Source: Polyrhizophydium stewartii
Taxonomy: Eukaryota > Chytridiomycota > Chytridiomycetes > Rhizophydiales
Direction: 5' to 3'
DNA: 18,108 nt
Assembly (NCBI GenBank): GCA_027604665.1
Contig: JADGIZ010000248.1
Span: forward strand, 1-18,108
Under the pieces are notes generated by a model that saw nothing but the letters and a program-made list of their open reading frames with translations, searched no databases and had not been told where the DNA came from. Shown here piece by piece: positions 1 to 9,940 of the stretch (its first letter is position 1; the number at the start of each line of letters is the position of its first letter). The position numbers were made by a program, and so were the translations under genes.

Positions 1-2262
1 CCCCAAATGTGTCCGCCCCAAAGTGGTCGCGCTTCTCGGGCGGCTCGGGCGCCCCCGGATGGACCCTCGACGTCGTCGGCTTCGACCCCCGCAACTTTGC
101 CCCGACCAACGCAGCCATCGTCCACAACACCTATCCCGACCCAAAGAACTTCCCAAAGATGATCTGGGCAACAAACTACTTCAAGCTCGCCTCCGCCACC
201 ATGTTCACCCTCTTCTTTGCCGGCCGCACCTTTGCGCCAAAGTGCACCGTCGACGGCGTCAACATCCAGGACTTTCTGCAGTCGCATTACATCAACGCCG
301 TCGCTGCCCTCGCCAAGGGCATCCACGACACCCCGGGCCTCGAAAACGACGTGGTGCTCGGATACGACACCCTCAACGAGCCCGGCCACGGATTCATTGG
401 CTGCACAGACATTGCAAAGCTCATGCATCTGCAGGAGCTGCGCAACGGCCTCACCCCGACCCCGCTGCAGGCCATGGCCCTCGGCTCGGGCCTCGCCTGC
501 CAGGACATCCAGGTCTGGGCCGTCGGCTCCTTTGGCCCCCAGCGCGTCGGCGCCCAGACCGTCGACCCGGCTGGCGTGCTCGCATGGAAGGACGGCGTCG
601 AGTGCATCTGGGCCCGCCACGGCGTCTGGGACCCCGCCACGGGCAAGGCCCTGCTCCCGGCCTACTTTGCAAGCAACCCGCAGACCGGCCAGCCGTTCGA
701 CTTTCTCGCCGACGGCTGGATGCCCTTTGTGCGCCGCTTCGCAGACACGATCCGCGCCGTGCACCGCGACGCCGTCATCTTTGTCGAGCCCCCGGTCAAC
801 TTTGCCCCGCCCAGATTCGACCCGGCAAAGGACCCCGCCGGGCCCATCTGCTTTGCCCCGCACTGGTACGACGGCATCACGCTCATCACAAAACACTTTG
901 GCTCGTGGTTCACTGTCGACTATGTCGGCTTCCTGCGCGGAAAGTACTCCAATATCGCCTTTGCCCTGCGCATCGGCGAAGAGCGCATCCGCTCCGCTTT
1001 CAAGAGCCAGCTCAAGCTGCTGCGCGACGAGGGCCAGGAGCTCGTTGGTGCGTCCGAGTCCTCTCGCCGTCGTCGTGTCTCCCTCCATCGTCGTGTCTCC
1101 CTCCATCGTCGTGTCTCCCTCCATCGTCGTGTCTCACCCGCCGCCCGCTGACCCCGCCACCCGCGCAGGCAACTACCCGTGCATCATTGGCGAGATTGGC
1201 CTGCCGTACGACATGGACGACAAACAAGCGTACCTCACCGGCGACTACTCGGCCCAGATCAGAGCCATGGACTTCAACATGTCCGCGCTAGAGCGCAACA
1301 TGCTCAACTTCACGCTCTGGAACTACTGCTCCGACAACAACAACATCTGGGGCGACCAGTGGAACGGCGAGGATCTCAGCATCTGGTCGCCGCCTGTCGC
1401 CGCCGCGCTGGCAAAAGAGACGCCCCAGAAGCAGCAGGACTCGCCCGCCGTCCAGTCGGTCACATCAGAGGCATCCACTGCCGTCCGCGCGTCCGTCGAT
1501 GGGCTCGCCTCGGCAGGCCCGACAGCTGCATCTGCCGCCGCAAAGATCGACCAGCGCCCGATCCCTGCAGACCTGGATCTTGGCGCGCGCGCTCTGCCGG
1601 CCTTTGTGCGGCCCTTCCCGGTGCAGATCCCCGGCACGCCCATCTCGCTCGAGTTCGACATGGCCAAGCGCAAATTCACTTTTGCGTTCTCGCACGAGCT
1701 CAACGACGCAGGCCTGTGGGACTCGGCGGCCGGCTCCGACCCGCAATCACCCATACCCCTCGCCGACCACACCACCGAGATCTTCCTGCCGCGCGTGCAC
1801 TATTTTGACCCGCAGCGCTCGCCGGACGAGCACGTCCAGGTCTGGGTCTCGGACGGCTCGTGGCAGGTGTTCCCGGACCTGCAGCGCTGCGTGTGGCGCT
1901 GCTCGTGCAAGACAACCAACTCGGGCACGCTGCCCGCCCACCCGCACGCCATGCTGCGTGCCCAGTCGTCCGTGCCGGGCATGCCCGACGCCAACGGAAC
2001 TGCGATCCCGCTCAAGCGCACCGACTCGCAGGGCCGCTCGTCCGCCGGCCGCATCTCCCCGCGCGTCACCATCCACCACACGATCCGCATCTTTGTTGTC
2101 TCGGGCTCGCCGTCCAAGGCTGTCGACAGCGACAGCGAGCAGAGCTCCGAGAACAAGACCTTTGCGGTTGTCGCTGCGCCAGAGAATGCTGGCCCAACCT
2201 CGGTCCGCCCGTCCGACGACGAAGAAAGTATGGCCGTGTGCCCGCAATGCCTTGTCATGTAA
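1..2262 (+). CDS. GH5 (GH5_12-type) glucosylceramidase / sterol beta-glucosidase, 5' truncated
   Basis: This is a partial gene whose reading frame is already open at base 3, so the N-terminus lies upstream. The exons are 1-1047 and 1169-2262, and the GTGCGT..CAG intron restores the frame through a split Gly codon. The first residues (SRFSGGSGAPGW) and the TNYFKLASATMFTLFF stretch are typical of fungal GH5 subfamily 12, which includes EGCrP and Egh1-like enzymes. The acid/base Glu sits in LNEPGHG (codon 378-380). The nucleophile Glu sits in IGEIGLP (codon 1192-1194), just after the intron. NFTLWNYCSDNNNIWGDQWN closes the barrel. A beta-sandwich GH5 C-terminal domain follows (about 1600-1910), then a Ser/Glu-rich tail ending in CLVM, which fits a CaaX box. 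The family hydrolyses glucosylceramide or ergosteryl glucoside; which substrate applies cannot be told here. The gene is convergent with SPAG16. Confidence 0.9.
1071..1135 (+). repeat. 18-bp minisatellite inside the GH5 intron
   Basis: An 18-bp unit (cgtcgtgtctccctccat) is repeated about 3.6 times without visible mismatch. It fills over half of the 121-bp intron 1048-1168. The unit length is a multiple of three, so copy-number change would not shift the frame of a retained intron. An in-frame TGA at 1149-1151 would still end translation. Confidence 0.9.
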
Positions 2263-2555
2263 ACACCCTCCCCTTGAGCGTCGTCTCTCTCCGCCTCTCT
2301 GTCCCCCGCCTCCCAACACACTCACAAGCACACAACCTATACACATTCTTCACCCAAACACGATTCGCCCCAAACTTTTTTTCACCGTCGTATGACAGCA
2401 GGCTTCCTTATGCCGCTCTCGTTCACAGCCATCTTAGTTTTCGACCGCGCAGCCGCCGGCCGCAGTGCAGACGTCCGCCCGCAGTCATGCCATAAACGTT
2501 GAATCCCTTTCTCAGCGGTTTGCGCCTCGCAGCATGGTTTTATTCCCGCGTTGTC
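2263..2555. other. Convergent intergenic region, GH5 and SPAG16 3' ends
   Basis: The 293 bp between the GH5 stop and the SPAG16 stop are pyrimidine-rich, with CTC/CCC and ACACA runs and a short T tract near 2378-2384. They presumably hold both 3' UTRs. No canonical AATAAA was seen on the plus strand and no supported gene lies here. Confidence 0.6.
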
Positions 2556-5500
2556 CTACTGGAAGATCTTGAACGTGCCGTCTGCTCAGCATGTCCTTGT
2601 CAGCCGCCACACGCTTCCACCACGACCCAACCGCCACACCCGCCCCCCAACAACACCAGCAACAACAGCAACAGCGCAAAGCGACCCACCGCTTCCAGAC
2701 GACACCAAAAACTCTGCCGTGCGATCAAACGCAACCGCCTGCACCGAGTCCTCGTGCGCGCGCAAGTCCCTGTTGCCACGCACGCGCTCGGCGGTGCTGA
2801 TCATGCGCACGAGCCCGTCGTTGCTGGCCACGGCGAGCACCGTGCCGCTCGGGTCGAGACAGATCTTGTTGGCTGGGTGCGGGCCAAAGTGCAGCGACGC
2901 GAGCTCGCTTACGGCGCGCGTGTCCCAGAACTTGACGACGCCGTCGGCGTCGCAGGATGCGAATGTCGTGCCCTGGGGACCCCAGGCGTGCGTGCGTGCG
3001 CGTGCGTGTGTGCGTATCAACAAATCAGCATCAGACTCGGATGCATGTGTGTATGTGCGCGCGAGAGTGCGGCTGCCTTCCAGGCGAGCAAGACACATGC
3101 GCGTCCATAACCCCACCTTGAGCGAGAAACAAGCATGGTTGATGGTGTTGGTGTGCCCAAAGAACGTTTGCGCACACAATCCCGTGCGTGCGTCCCAAAA
3201 CGACACCGTCTTGTCGCCCGAGCACGTGAACAGCGTGTTGGTGAACGGCTGCCATCCAACATGGTTGACCGAGTCGGCGTGCCCGCGGAATGTCTGGCGG
3301 CATCGCCCGCTGCATCGTCACCCCCCCCCCGCGTGCAAAGAGTCACGCGAAACGAGAACCACCAAGACAGATTGGCAGTGTCAGCCTCCTGCCCAACGCG
3401 CATCGCCACAGCGCATCGAGAAAGAGGCGGCACTTGCGTGTGAATGTCCCATAACTTGGCCGTATGGTCCATCGACCCGCTCGCAAGAAAGTCGCCTTGG
3501 TCGTGGAACGCGCAGCTCCAGACGGCTTGCGTGTGGTCGCTCATGGTCAGCGTCGCGATGCCCTTGGAAAAGTCCCACAGCTTGACCGTGCCGTCGCCCG
3601 ACGACGTTGCCAGCTGTGTTCCCCTGCACGCTGCATGGTCAGCGCCTGTGACTATCCGCGCCGCCCTCACCGGACGAGCGCAGTCCCCGAGCACCAGCGC
3701 GAAACGGGATCCTCACCGCGGATGGAAGTCGCAGTCGGCGATCCAGTCCTTGTGGCCCTCGCCGCTCATGATCAGCTCGCCCGACGGGAACGCCCACATC
3801 TTCCACGACCGGTCGTCGGACACGGTCGCGAGGATAAGCTTCTTGGGATGGAACTTGAGTCTGCGTACGACCAGCGAGTTTCTGGTCAGCCGCTCCCGTC
3901 GACCGCTTCATCCAGGTCTTCATGCAGATCCCAGCAGCACGCACGAGCTGATGGCAAGATTGTGCGCCTTGACCTGGTGGATCTGCTTGAGCCGGTCGTA
4001 CTTGGCCACGGGCAGCTCCGCGCTCGCATACGGGTTCGCGCGGTCGTCCGACGGCAGCGTGGCGTCCTTGGTCGGGACGGGTCGCTTGGCGCCGGCGGGC
4101 TGCGGCGCATGGTCTAGCGAGGCCGGGGTCGACCGCGCTGGGTCGGACGCTTGGACCAACGCTGCGCCAATCTGCGGCTGTCCCGTGCGAGCCACCTTGG
4201 TGCCGCCTTGACGCCGCAATCCATGAGTCCCGACGCCAGATGCATCGTCCCAGTATTGGCATCAGCATCCACGACCACTCGAGGCTGCACTTGCGGATCC
4301 TGCCGCCACTCAGACAGACAAGCCGAATCACGCACCGCTAGATGCGTCCTTGAGCGACTTCTCCAATCCCTTGACGCTGCCCTCGAGGCCGGCAACCTTG
4401 GCCGCAAGCCGGTCCCTCTCGAGCTTGGTCAGCATCTTCTCCTTCATGGCCATCTCGTACTTGTGCTGCAGCTGCTTGAGCGTCGGCTCGTAATTCTCAT
4501 AGTGCTTCTTGAGCCGCTTGATATCAGCAATCAGCTTGTTCTTCTCCTGCACAACGCGCTTGTGGTGCATGCGGTGGAAGTCGCGCTCCTTGCGCAGCTT
4601 GTCGTACGTGGCCCGCGCCTTGTTGGCAATCTCCTTGTACGTTTCCACGTCCACGCGCAGCTTTTGGAGCGCGTCTGCGAGCTCTTGGTTCTGCTGGTAC
4701 ACGTCCGGCACGATCGTCACGTCTTCAGGCGCCAGGCGCTCCTTTTGCTGGAACTCGTACCACTCGTTCTGTGCGTTGGATTGTTTGTGCGCGGGGGGGG
4801 GTATCCCGTCGTGTGAGATCCTGCGCGTATGCACTCAATCAAGGACCTCGAGCGCACCTGGAACGCCTCGAGAGACTTGACAAGCCCCTTGCTCGAGAGG
4901 TAGTTGCGGATGTAGTCGTCAATCACCTCGGGGTGCTTGGTCAGCGCCGGCGTGAGCTCCTCGGTCTTGGCGACAGGCTCTATCGCGGCTGCATCCGCAA
5001 GACACATGCGCGGGCCTCGATTAGCTTCACCTCAAAAGACAAAGGCGGCGGCCTGCTTGCAGCGGTCCGAATGGCTCACATCCGAAAAAGTTCTTTTCGT
5101 GGATGTTGCGCACGGCCTGCTCGAGCGTCTCGTCCACGTCCGAGTCCGAGTAGTCGTCAAACTGCTCGACGGGGATCTCCTCGAACTCGAGCTCCTCGTC
5201 AGAGTCCTCGACGGCGTGGTCCGCCTCTGTTTGGACGTCCGGCAGGGCGGGAGCGTCAGCATCACAGCCAACTCGGCGGTGTCCGGCAGCGCGGCACGGC
5301 GCGCTGGGGGACGGCTCGATGCTGTCCAGCGTGCTGTCTCCGCTGCCATGACACGACTGCCCGCGCCTGGTGCCGCGCCGCCGACGCATTCGCCGAGCGG
5401 CAGCACCAAAGCGATGACCGACGCACGCTCCAGATAGAACATCTTGGGCTCGCTGTCCTCGTCGACGGGGGGAAGCGAGGACGCCTTGGCCGCGCCAGCA

Positions 5501-5583
5501 CCGCCGGCCGCGGGGGCAGCCGCGTCGCCCAGCTTGCTGCCCGATATCTTTGTTGGCAGCGGCGGCGGCGGCTGCGCGATCAT
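2556..5583 (-). CDS. SPAG16: SPAG16 / PF20, axonemal central-pair WD40 protein
   Basis: Exons on the minus strand are 5583-5427, 5226-5080, 4988-4858, 4768-4336, 4206-3945, 3860-3717, 3623-3438, 3309-3117, 2972-2690 and 2581-2556. Together they give 653 aa, close to animal SPAG16. An acidic N-terminus (MFYLEQ, then ELEFEEIPVEQFDDYS) precedes a LisH-like helix (HPEVIDDYIRNYL, about residues 120-145). A coiled coil (146-289) carries the family signature ERDFHRMHHKRVVQEKNKLI. A linker follows, then seven WD40 repeats (about 360-653) with WDFSKG, WDIHTG, WDARTG and WDTRAV, ending SDGTFKIFQ. PF20 links the two central-pair microtubules and is needed for flagellar beating, which fits a zoosporic fungus. 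The start at 5583 is the only reasonable ATG; the next one upstream in frame lies deep inside CEP131. Intron 7 appears to be GC-AG. The acceptor of the fourth intron (4335-4207) is the least certain junction. Confidence 0.93.
2582..2689 (-). repeat. Trinucleotide-rich last intron of SPAG16
   Basis: This 108-bp intron (GTGGGT..CAG) separates a final coding exon of only 26 nt. On the plus strand it holds an AAC/AGC-type triplet run near 2648-2677. The join creates the Asp codon of SDGTFKIFQ, the conserved end of the last WD40 blade. Confidence 0.75.
2986..3015. repeat. GTGC/GT simple repeat in a SPAG16 intron
   Basis: Alternating GCGT and GTGT units (gcgtgcgtgcgtgcgcgtgc, then gtgtgtgcgt) lie inside the 144-bp intron 3116-2973. 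That intron is a multiple of three and has no in-frame stop, so its retention would insert 48 residues between WD40 strands. Confidence 0.8.
3310..3437 (-). other. Probable GC-AG intron (SPAG16 intron 7)
   Basis: The donor reads GCAAGT, the classic form of a GC 5' splice site. The acceptor is ATGCAG. Splicing here gives WDIHTGRCRQTFRGH, matching normal WD40 spacing and the neighbouring blade WDARTGLCAQTFFGH. The GT alternative two bases further in (with acceptor CGCCAG) also keeps frame but gives WDIHTQTFRGH, which is four residues short. The intron also holds a run of ten C (3321-3330). Confidence 0.75.
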
Positions 5584-5631
5584 GTCGGGGCCGGACGGGT
5601 GAAAGTGCGCTTCGACCACCGCCGCACCACA
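5584..5631. promoter_or_regulatory. 48-bp bidirectional spacer between SPAG16 and CEP131
   Basis: Only 48 bp separate the two divergent start codons, so both 5' UTRs and core promoters must overlap this spacer or the opposing first exons. No TATA box and no RFX X-box palindrome were recognised by eye. A short gtgcg...cgcac inverted repeat is present. Shared control of two flagellar genes is inferred from the geometry. Confidence 0.6.
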
Positions 5632-8600
5632 ATGTCCGCGCCATCGCAGCAGCGATGCGCGCCGCGGCACACAACAACGCGCGCAGCGTCGGTCGCGTCG
5701 GCGTCCACCACCTCGACGCGCGGCAAGCCAACGCAGGCCGCCTCGGCTCGCACGACCACGAAACGGCCGGCGGCTGCACGCCAGCCCGCACGTCGGCCAG
5801 AGGCTGCCCGCCAGCGCCCAGCAGCCACTGCTGCGCGGCCTGCCGTCGTGCCGACATCTCCGTCGACTGCTGGCCTCAGCGCGCCGTTCATCGCAGTGCT
5901 CAACTCGAGCGCCACTCGCATCCAGCGCTGGTTCCGCCGCCACCTGCGCGCGCGAGCACCCCTCGCAAGCACGCCAATCACATTCCCCGCCGATAGCAGC
6001 CTCTCACCGCGCTCCGCTGCTGCCGTATCTCACGACGACAAGGACGCGGTTGCGTTGCGTCGACAGCGGCTCGCCGAGCAAGCACGCCAGGTGCGACCAG
6101 CACATCTCGCGCCGTATTGCTCACCACACACATGCCGCTAACATCTGCAGTCTGCGCGACGGCAGGAAGCACTCCGCGAGCTCGGCATTGATCCTCTCAG
6201 GGGCGTTCCGCCGATTGCAGCCAGTGCTGAGCCGGCACGGATCCAGGACCTGCCTCAAGAACCGACGCATCAATGCGGCGAGTTGGCCAGCACCCTCGTG
6301 CGCACAGAGATCCTCGATGATGCGCCACCAGCCCATTGTGCTGCGCTGCTGTCGCAGGCAGCGGCGTTCCAGTACGAGTACGAGGACGACTTTGAGCCCA
6401 TTGATGGTGATCTGGCTTCAACGGGAGCGATGTTCGACAAGGTCGCGCCATCATCACCACAAAAAATCACAGAAATCATAGCGCCTTTTCGACCTGCACT
6501 CGAGCCACAGACAGCGATCCAACCGAGTACGATGCCAGCGTCGATCGAAATTACCGCTGTGCCGGCCGAACCTGCAATGCCTGGGCTGGTCTCGGAGCCA
6601 GCTGCGGGCTGTGATCTCGCAGAGCCAGGCACGGTTAAACCTGTGCGAGATTGGCTTGCTTCGGCGGATGCCCCATATCAACCGCCATCGGTGCATCGAG
6701 GACGCCACAGCGACTCGCAGCTGCCCAGCCGCGCATCCAGCCGAGTCAGCTTCGGCGACCCGTCCAACATCGAGATCCACACCGCGGACCGCAGCACGCC
6801 TCGCGCCGTGCCCGACTTCAGCCCGCTGCGGCACTCTGCATCGGCCCTCATCGCGCCCTTCGCGGCACCGCCAACCGGCCGACGCATCGACTACCGCCTC
6901 GATCTCGGCAGAGCGACGCAGCACGACGCCGCATACCGCCTCGACCTCACCAGCGCACGGCCGCCCGAGCCCAGCCTCGGCGCGCCGGCAAGCTCGTACC
7001 TCCCAACGTCCAACGCAGACGAGACTGCTTCGCACGACGATGTGGCTGCCACAAAGCGCGTCGACCGCATTCTAGAGTTCCTCAAGCAGGTCGAGGACGA
7101 GGACCGCTTGGTCGCCCGGGCTCCGGCAGCGCCACAGCCCAACCCCGTCGCCATGATGGCGGAGCTGCTCAAGTGGGTGGCAGAAGAACATGCTGCGGTG
7201 TGCTGCCGTGTGCTGATTCTCTATCCATCGACATGCGCAGAGAGCCTTCGACAGTCGCCGCCACAAAGATTGCACCAGAGACAACGAGTGAGCTCTCCGC
7301 GTCCCCAATACTGTTACTGCGCCCCCTGGACGGCGCCCCGCTGACGCAGACAACGCTCGTGGCGCAGCCGCTGTTTTTGACGGAGTCAAGGCAAAGATCA
7401 TGGGCCAGCAGATGGAAATCGAGGAAAAGACCCGCGCCATCGACCTGCTCAAAGCTGAGCTCAAGAAAATCAAAGACGCGCTCAAAGATCAGGCCGCTCA
7501 GCAGTATGTCATGTCCTGCGCGCAAGCTCGCTTGCCATATGACACCTTTAATGCCAAGATTTAACATTCGCGCAGCCAAAAGACGCTCAAATCGCAGCTC
7601 ACGCTGCAGCGCAAAGAGTACGAGACCATTGTGAACCGCCACTTGGCGTTCGTCGACAAGCTGCTTGCAGAGAAGGAGGCGCTCTCCAAGCGGTGTGAAG
7701 AGCTGACCGCCGAGGTCAAGCAGCTCGAGAAGCAGTTCCTCGACAAGGTTTGTCTGACGATACTTGACGGCCCCGCTGCCGCATCTTCTCCAAGCGCGTA
7801 TGCTGACTCCGCCACCCAATTACTATCCGCTGCACCTGGTCCACCGCCAGTTCAAGGGCCTCGAGGAACAGCACGGGCGTGATATCAAGCAGCAGCGCGA
7901 GATGTGGCAGGCCGCCGAGAAGATCAAGCGCGACAAGTGGATCCAGGAGAAGACCAAGTCAATCAAGGATCAGACTGTCAAGGGCCTCGAGCCCGAGATC
8001 CAGCGCATGATTGCCGTGAGCGATGCATCATTCCGCCGCGGCTGTTTTGTCTGCCGCTCGCATCGATCGCGCGTGCTGACAAGCCCCTTGGAGACAGCAA
8101 CATAAGGCGCAGGTGCGCGATCTCGAGGAAAAGTACCGCGAGCAGTTTGCGAAAGAAAAGGCGCTTCTTAGCGAGCAGCACCAGAGGCAGCTTGTGAGTG
8201 GCTGTGCATATATAGGCAATCAAGCCGCTCCAACAAAGTAGCGACTGATCGCTGCCTGCAATTGCACAACGCCAGGACGCCATCCGCGACCGCAGCGTCG
8301 CCGAGCGCCAAAAGGCGTGCGAGGATGAGCGCGAGTTTGCACGCCAGAGGTACCTGAAACAGCTTGAGCGCGACGAGATGGAGGTGATATGGTCATGCTG
8401 CTACAATATCGCTGCCGATGCCGGAAAAAATCGCTCACAAAACGTGCTGCCCGCACGAGCAGTTCCAGCAGCAGAAGCGCAAGATGCTCGCCGACTTTGA
8501 CGAGCAGAAGCACAATCTGGTCGAGTCCATCAAGGAAGAGCGCAAGCTGGACGAGCAGGCGCACCGCAAGGCCGTCGACGAGCTGCGGCGGCAGGTCGAC

Positions 8601-9720
8601 GCTGAGCGGGCGGCCAAGGAGCAGGCGCTCGAGGAGCTGCGCAAGAAGCACCTGACCGAAGTGCAGCAGCTGCGCGAGCGCATGCAGGTCGAGAAGGAAG
8701 AGTGGCAGACGCACTACATGAAAAAGACCGAGGCGGACATCCGCGCCAAAGAAGTGCGTGCGCATTTTCTGCGCCAGGCGACCAAGCTTCTGCGGCATGC
8801 TGACACATATGCATACAATCCCCTGTTGATACAGAAACTGTTCAAGGAGAAGCTCATCAAGGAGCGCGACGCCGAGATCGAAATGGTCATCCAGCGTCTC
8901 GAATCCGAGAACAATTCGAGCACGAGCGATGCAACGCGCAAGTACCGCATGGACATGGAGCGCCTCAAGGCCAATACGGCAGATGAGATCAAGCATGTGT
9001 GTGGTTCGCTGCCTGCTCCTGCCGCAGCCCTCCGCAAAGTGCTCACGATATCTCCTCTCTCGCAGCTGCGTGACCAGCACAGCCTTGCGCTCGACAAGGT
9101 GCTCGCGGCGCAGGGTACGATAGCGCAGCTCGAGGAGCACCGGCGCAAGCTGCAAAAGGAGATCTTGCAGCTGCAGCATGAGACGGCTGCCAAGGACGCG
9201 ACGATCCGGCAGCAAAAGGCCGAACTCGCACGGCTCAAGGTCGACGAGCAGACGCTCATGGGCACGATCCGTGCGTGCCGCCTCTGCGTATCGATGGCAG
9301 GGCCGGGGACTGCAGAACGCTTGGATTGCGATGCTGACGCTCACGCTCTGCCCGCCGCCAGGCCGCGAGTTTGACGAGCAAATTGACGCCAAGGAGGCTG
9401 CGATTCGGTCGCTCACGGGCCAGATCAGCATGCTGCACGAGCAGACCGAGGTGCTGCGACGCAAGTACGAGCAGGAGCTCGACGCGTTCCTGGCCGAAAA
9501 GGAGGCCTCCATGGCGCAGATCGAGGACCGGGTCAAGCACACGCTGCGCCAAAAGGACGAGATCATCGCGGCGCTCAAGACGCAGCACGAAGAGCTTGCG
9601 CTGCGAAACGGCCAGCTTGAGACGCTGATCGAGAAGCAGCGCCAGGTGGGCGAGAGTGCAGCGGGATGCTGCGCTTGCACTACTCTGACACGCAGGCCGG
9701 TGCAGGAGCTTCTCGCGTGA
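5632..9720 (+). CDS. CEP131: CEP131 / AZI1, centriolar satellite and basal-body coiled-coil protein
   Basis: Exons are 5632-6090, 6151-7172, 7241-7287, 7368-7503, 7576-7747, 7851-8015, 8098-8193, 8276-8383, 8463-8753, 8835-8996, 9066-9270, 9362-9645 and 9706-9720. They give 1053 aa, near the vertebrate protein (about 1080). A basic Ser/Thr/Ala-rich N-terminus precedes an IQ-type motif (ATRIQRWFRRHLRAR, residues about 94-108). A low-complexity region with VDRILEFLKQVEDED follows. Coiled coil runs from about 495 to the end, with family landmarks VNRHLAFVDKLLAEKEALS, WIQEKTKSIKDQTVKGLEPE, ERDAEIEMVIQRLE and LRQKDEIIAALKTQHEEL. CEP131 supports ciliogenesis at centriolar satellites and the transition zone; here it would act at the zoospore basal body. 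Uncertain junctions: the exon 2 donor (7173, or 7200 as a poorer option) and the last intron, which may be retained without changing the final ELLA. Confidence 0.92.
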
Positions 9721-9940
9721 GGATCACTGCGCGGCCGCGATGGCGCAGCACGGGCGGTGAGGGTGAGATAGTAGGCATAAATCGTGTTCTGATGCGTTGT
9801 GCAGGCGAGAGCCGTGCGCTGCGGCGCGCTGCAGAAGCAAGGCACGCGCACCGCTGGCGCAGGGGGTGGAGGGTGATGGACGGCGCCGCGCCAGGCGGCG
9901 GGGCCAAGGAGAAGGATAAGAGTGTGGGGGCAGACGGCCA
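9721..9940. other. Convergent intergenic region, CEP131 and MAK16 3' ends
   Basis: The 220 bp between the CEP131 and MAK16 stops show no supported gene. A long plus-strand frame crosses the region (to 10343), but it runs antisense through MAK16 exons and lacks family features. It would be reached only if CEP131 used the acceptor at 9695. Confidence 0.6.

Noticed and set aside
4771..6141. 456-residue plus-strand open frame starting at 4771
   Set aside because: Only the part from the ATG at 5632 is supported as CEP131 exon 1. The upstream part is antisense to SPAG16 exons.
8205..8215. TATATA-like sequence near 8208
   Set aside because: It lies inside CEP131 intron 7 and no gene start follows it.
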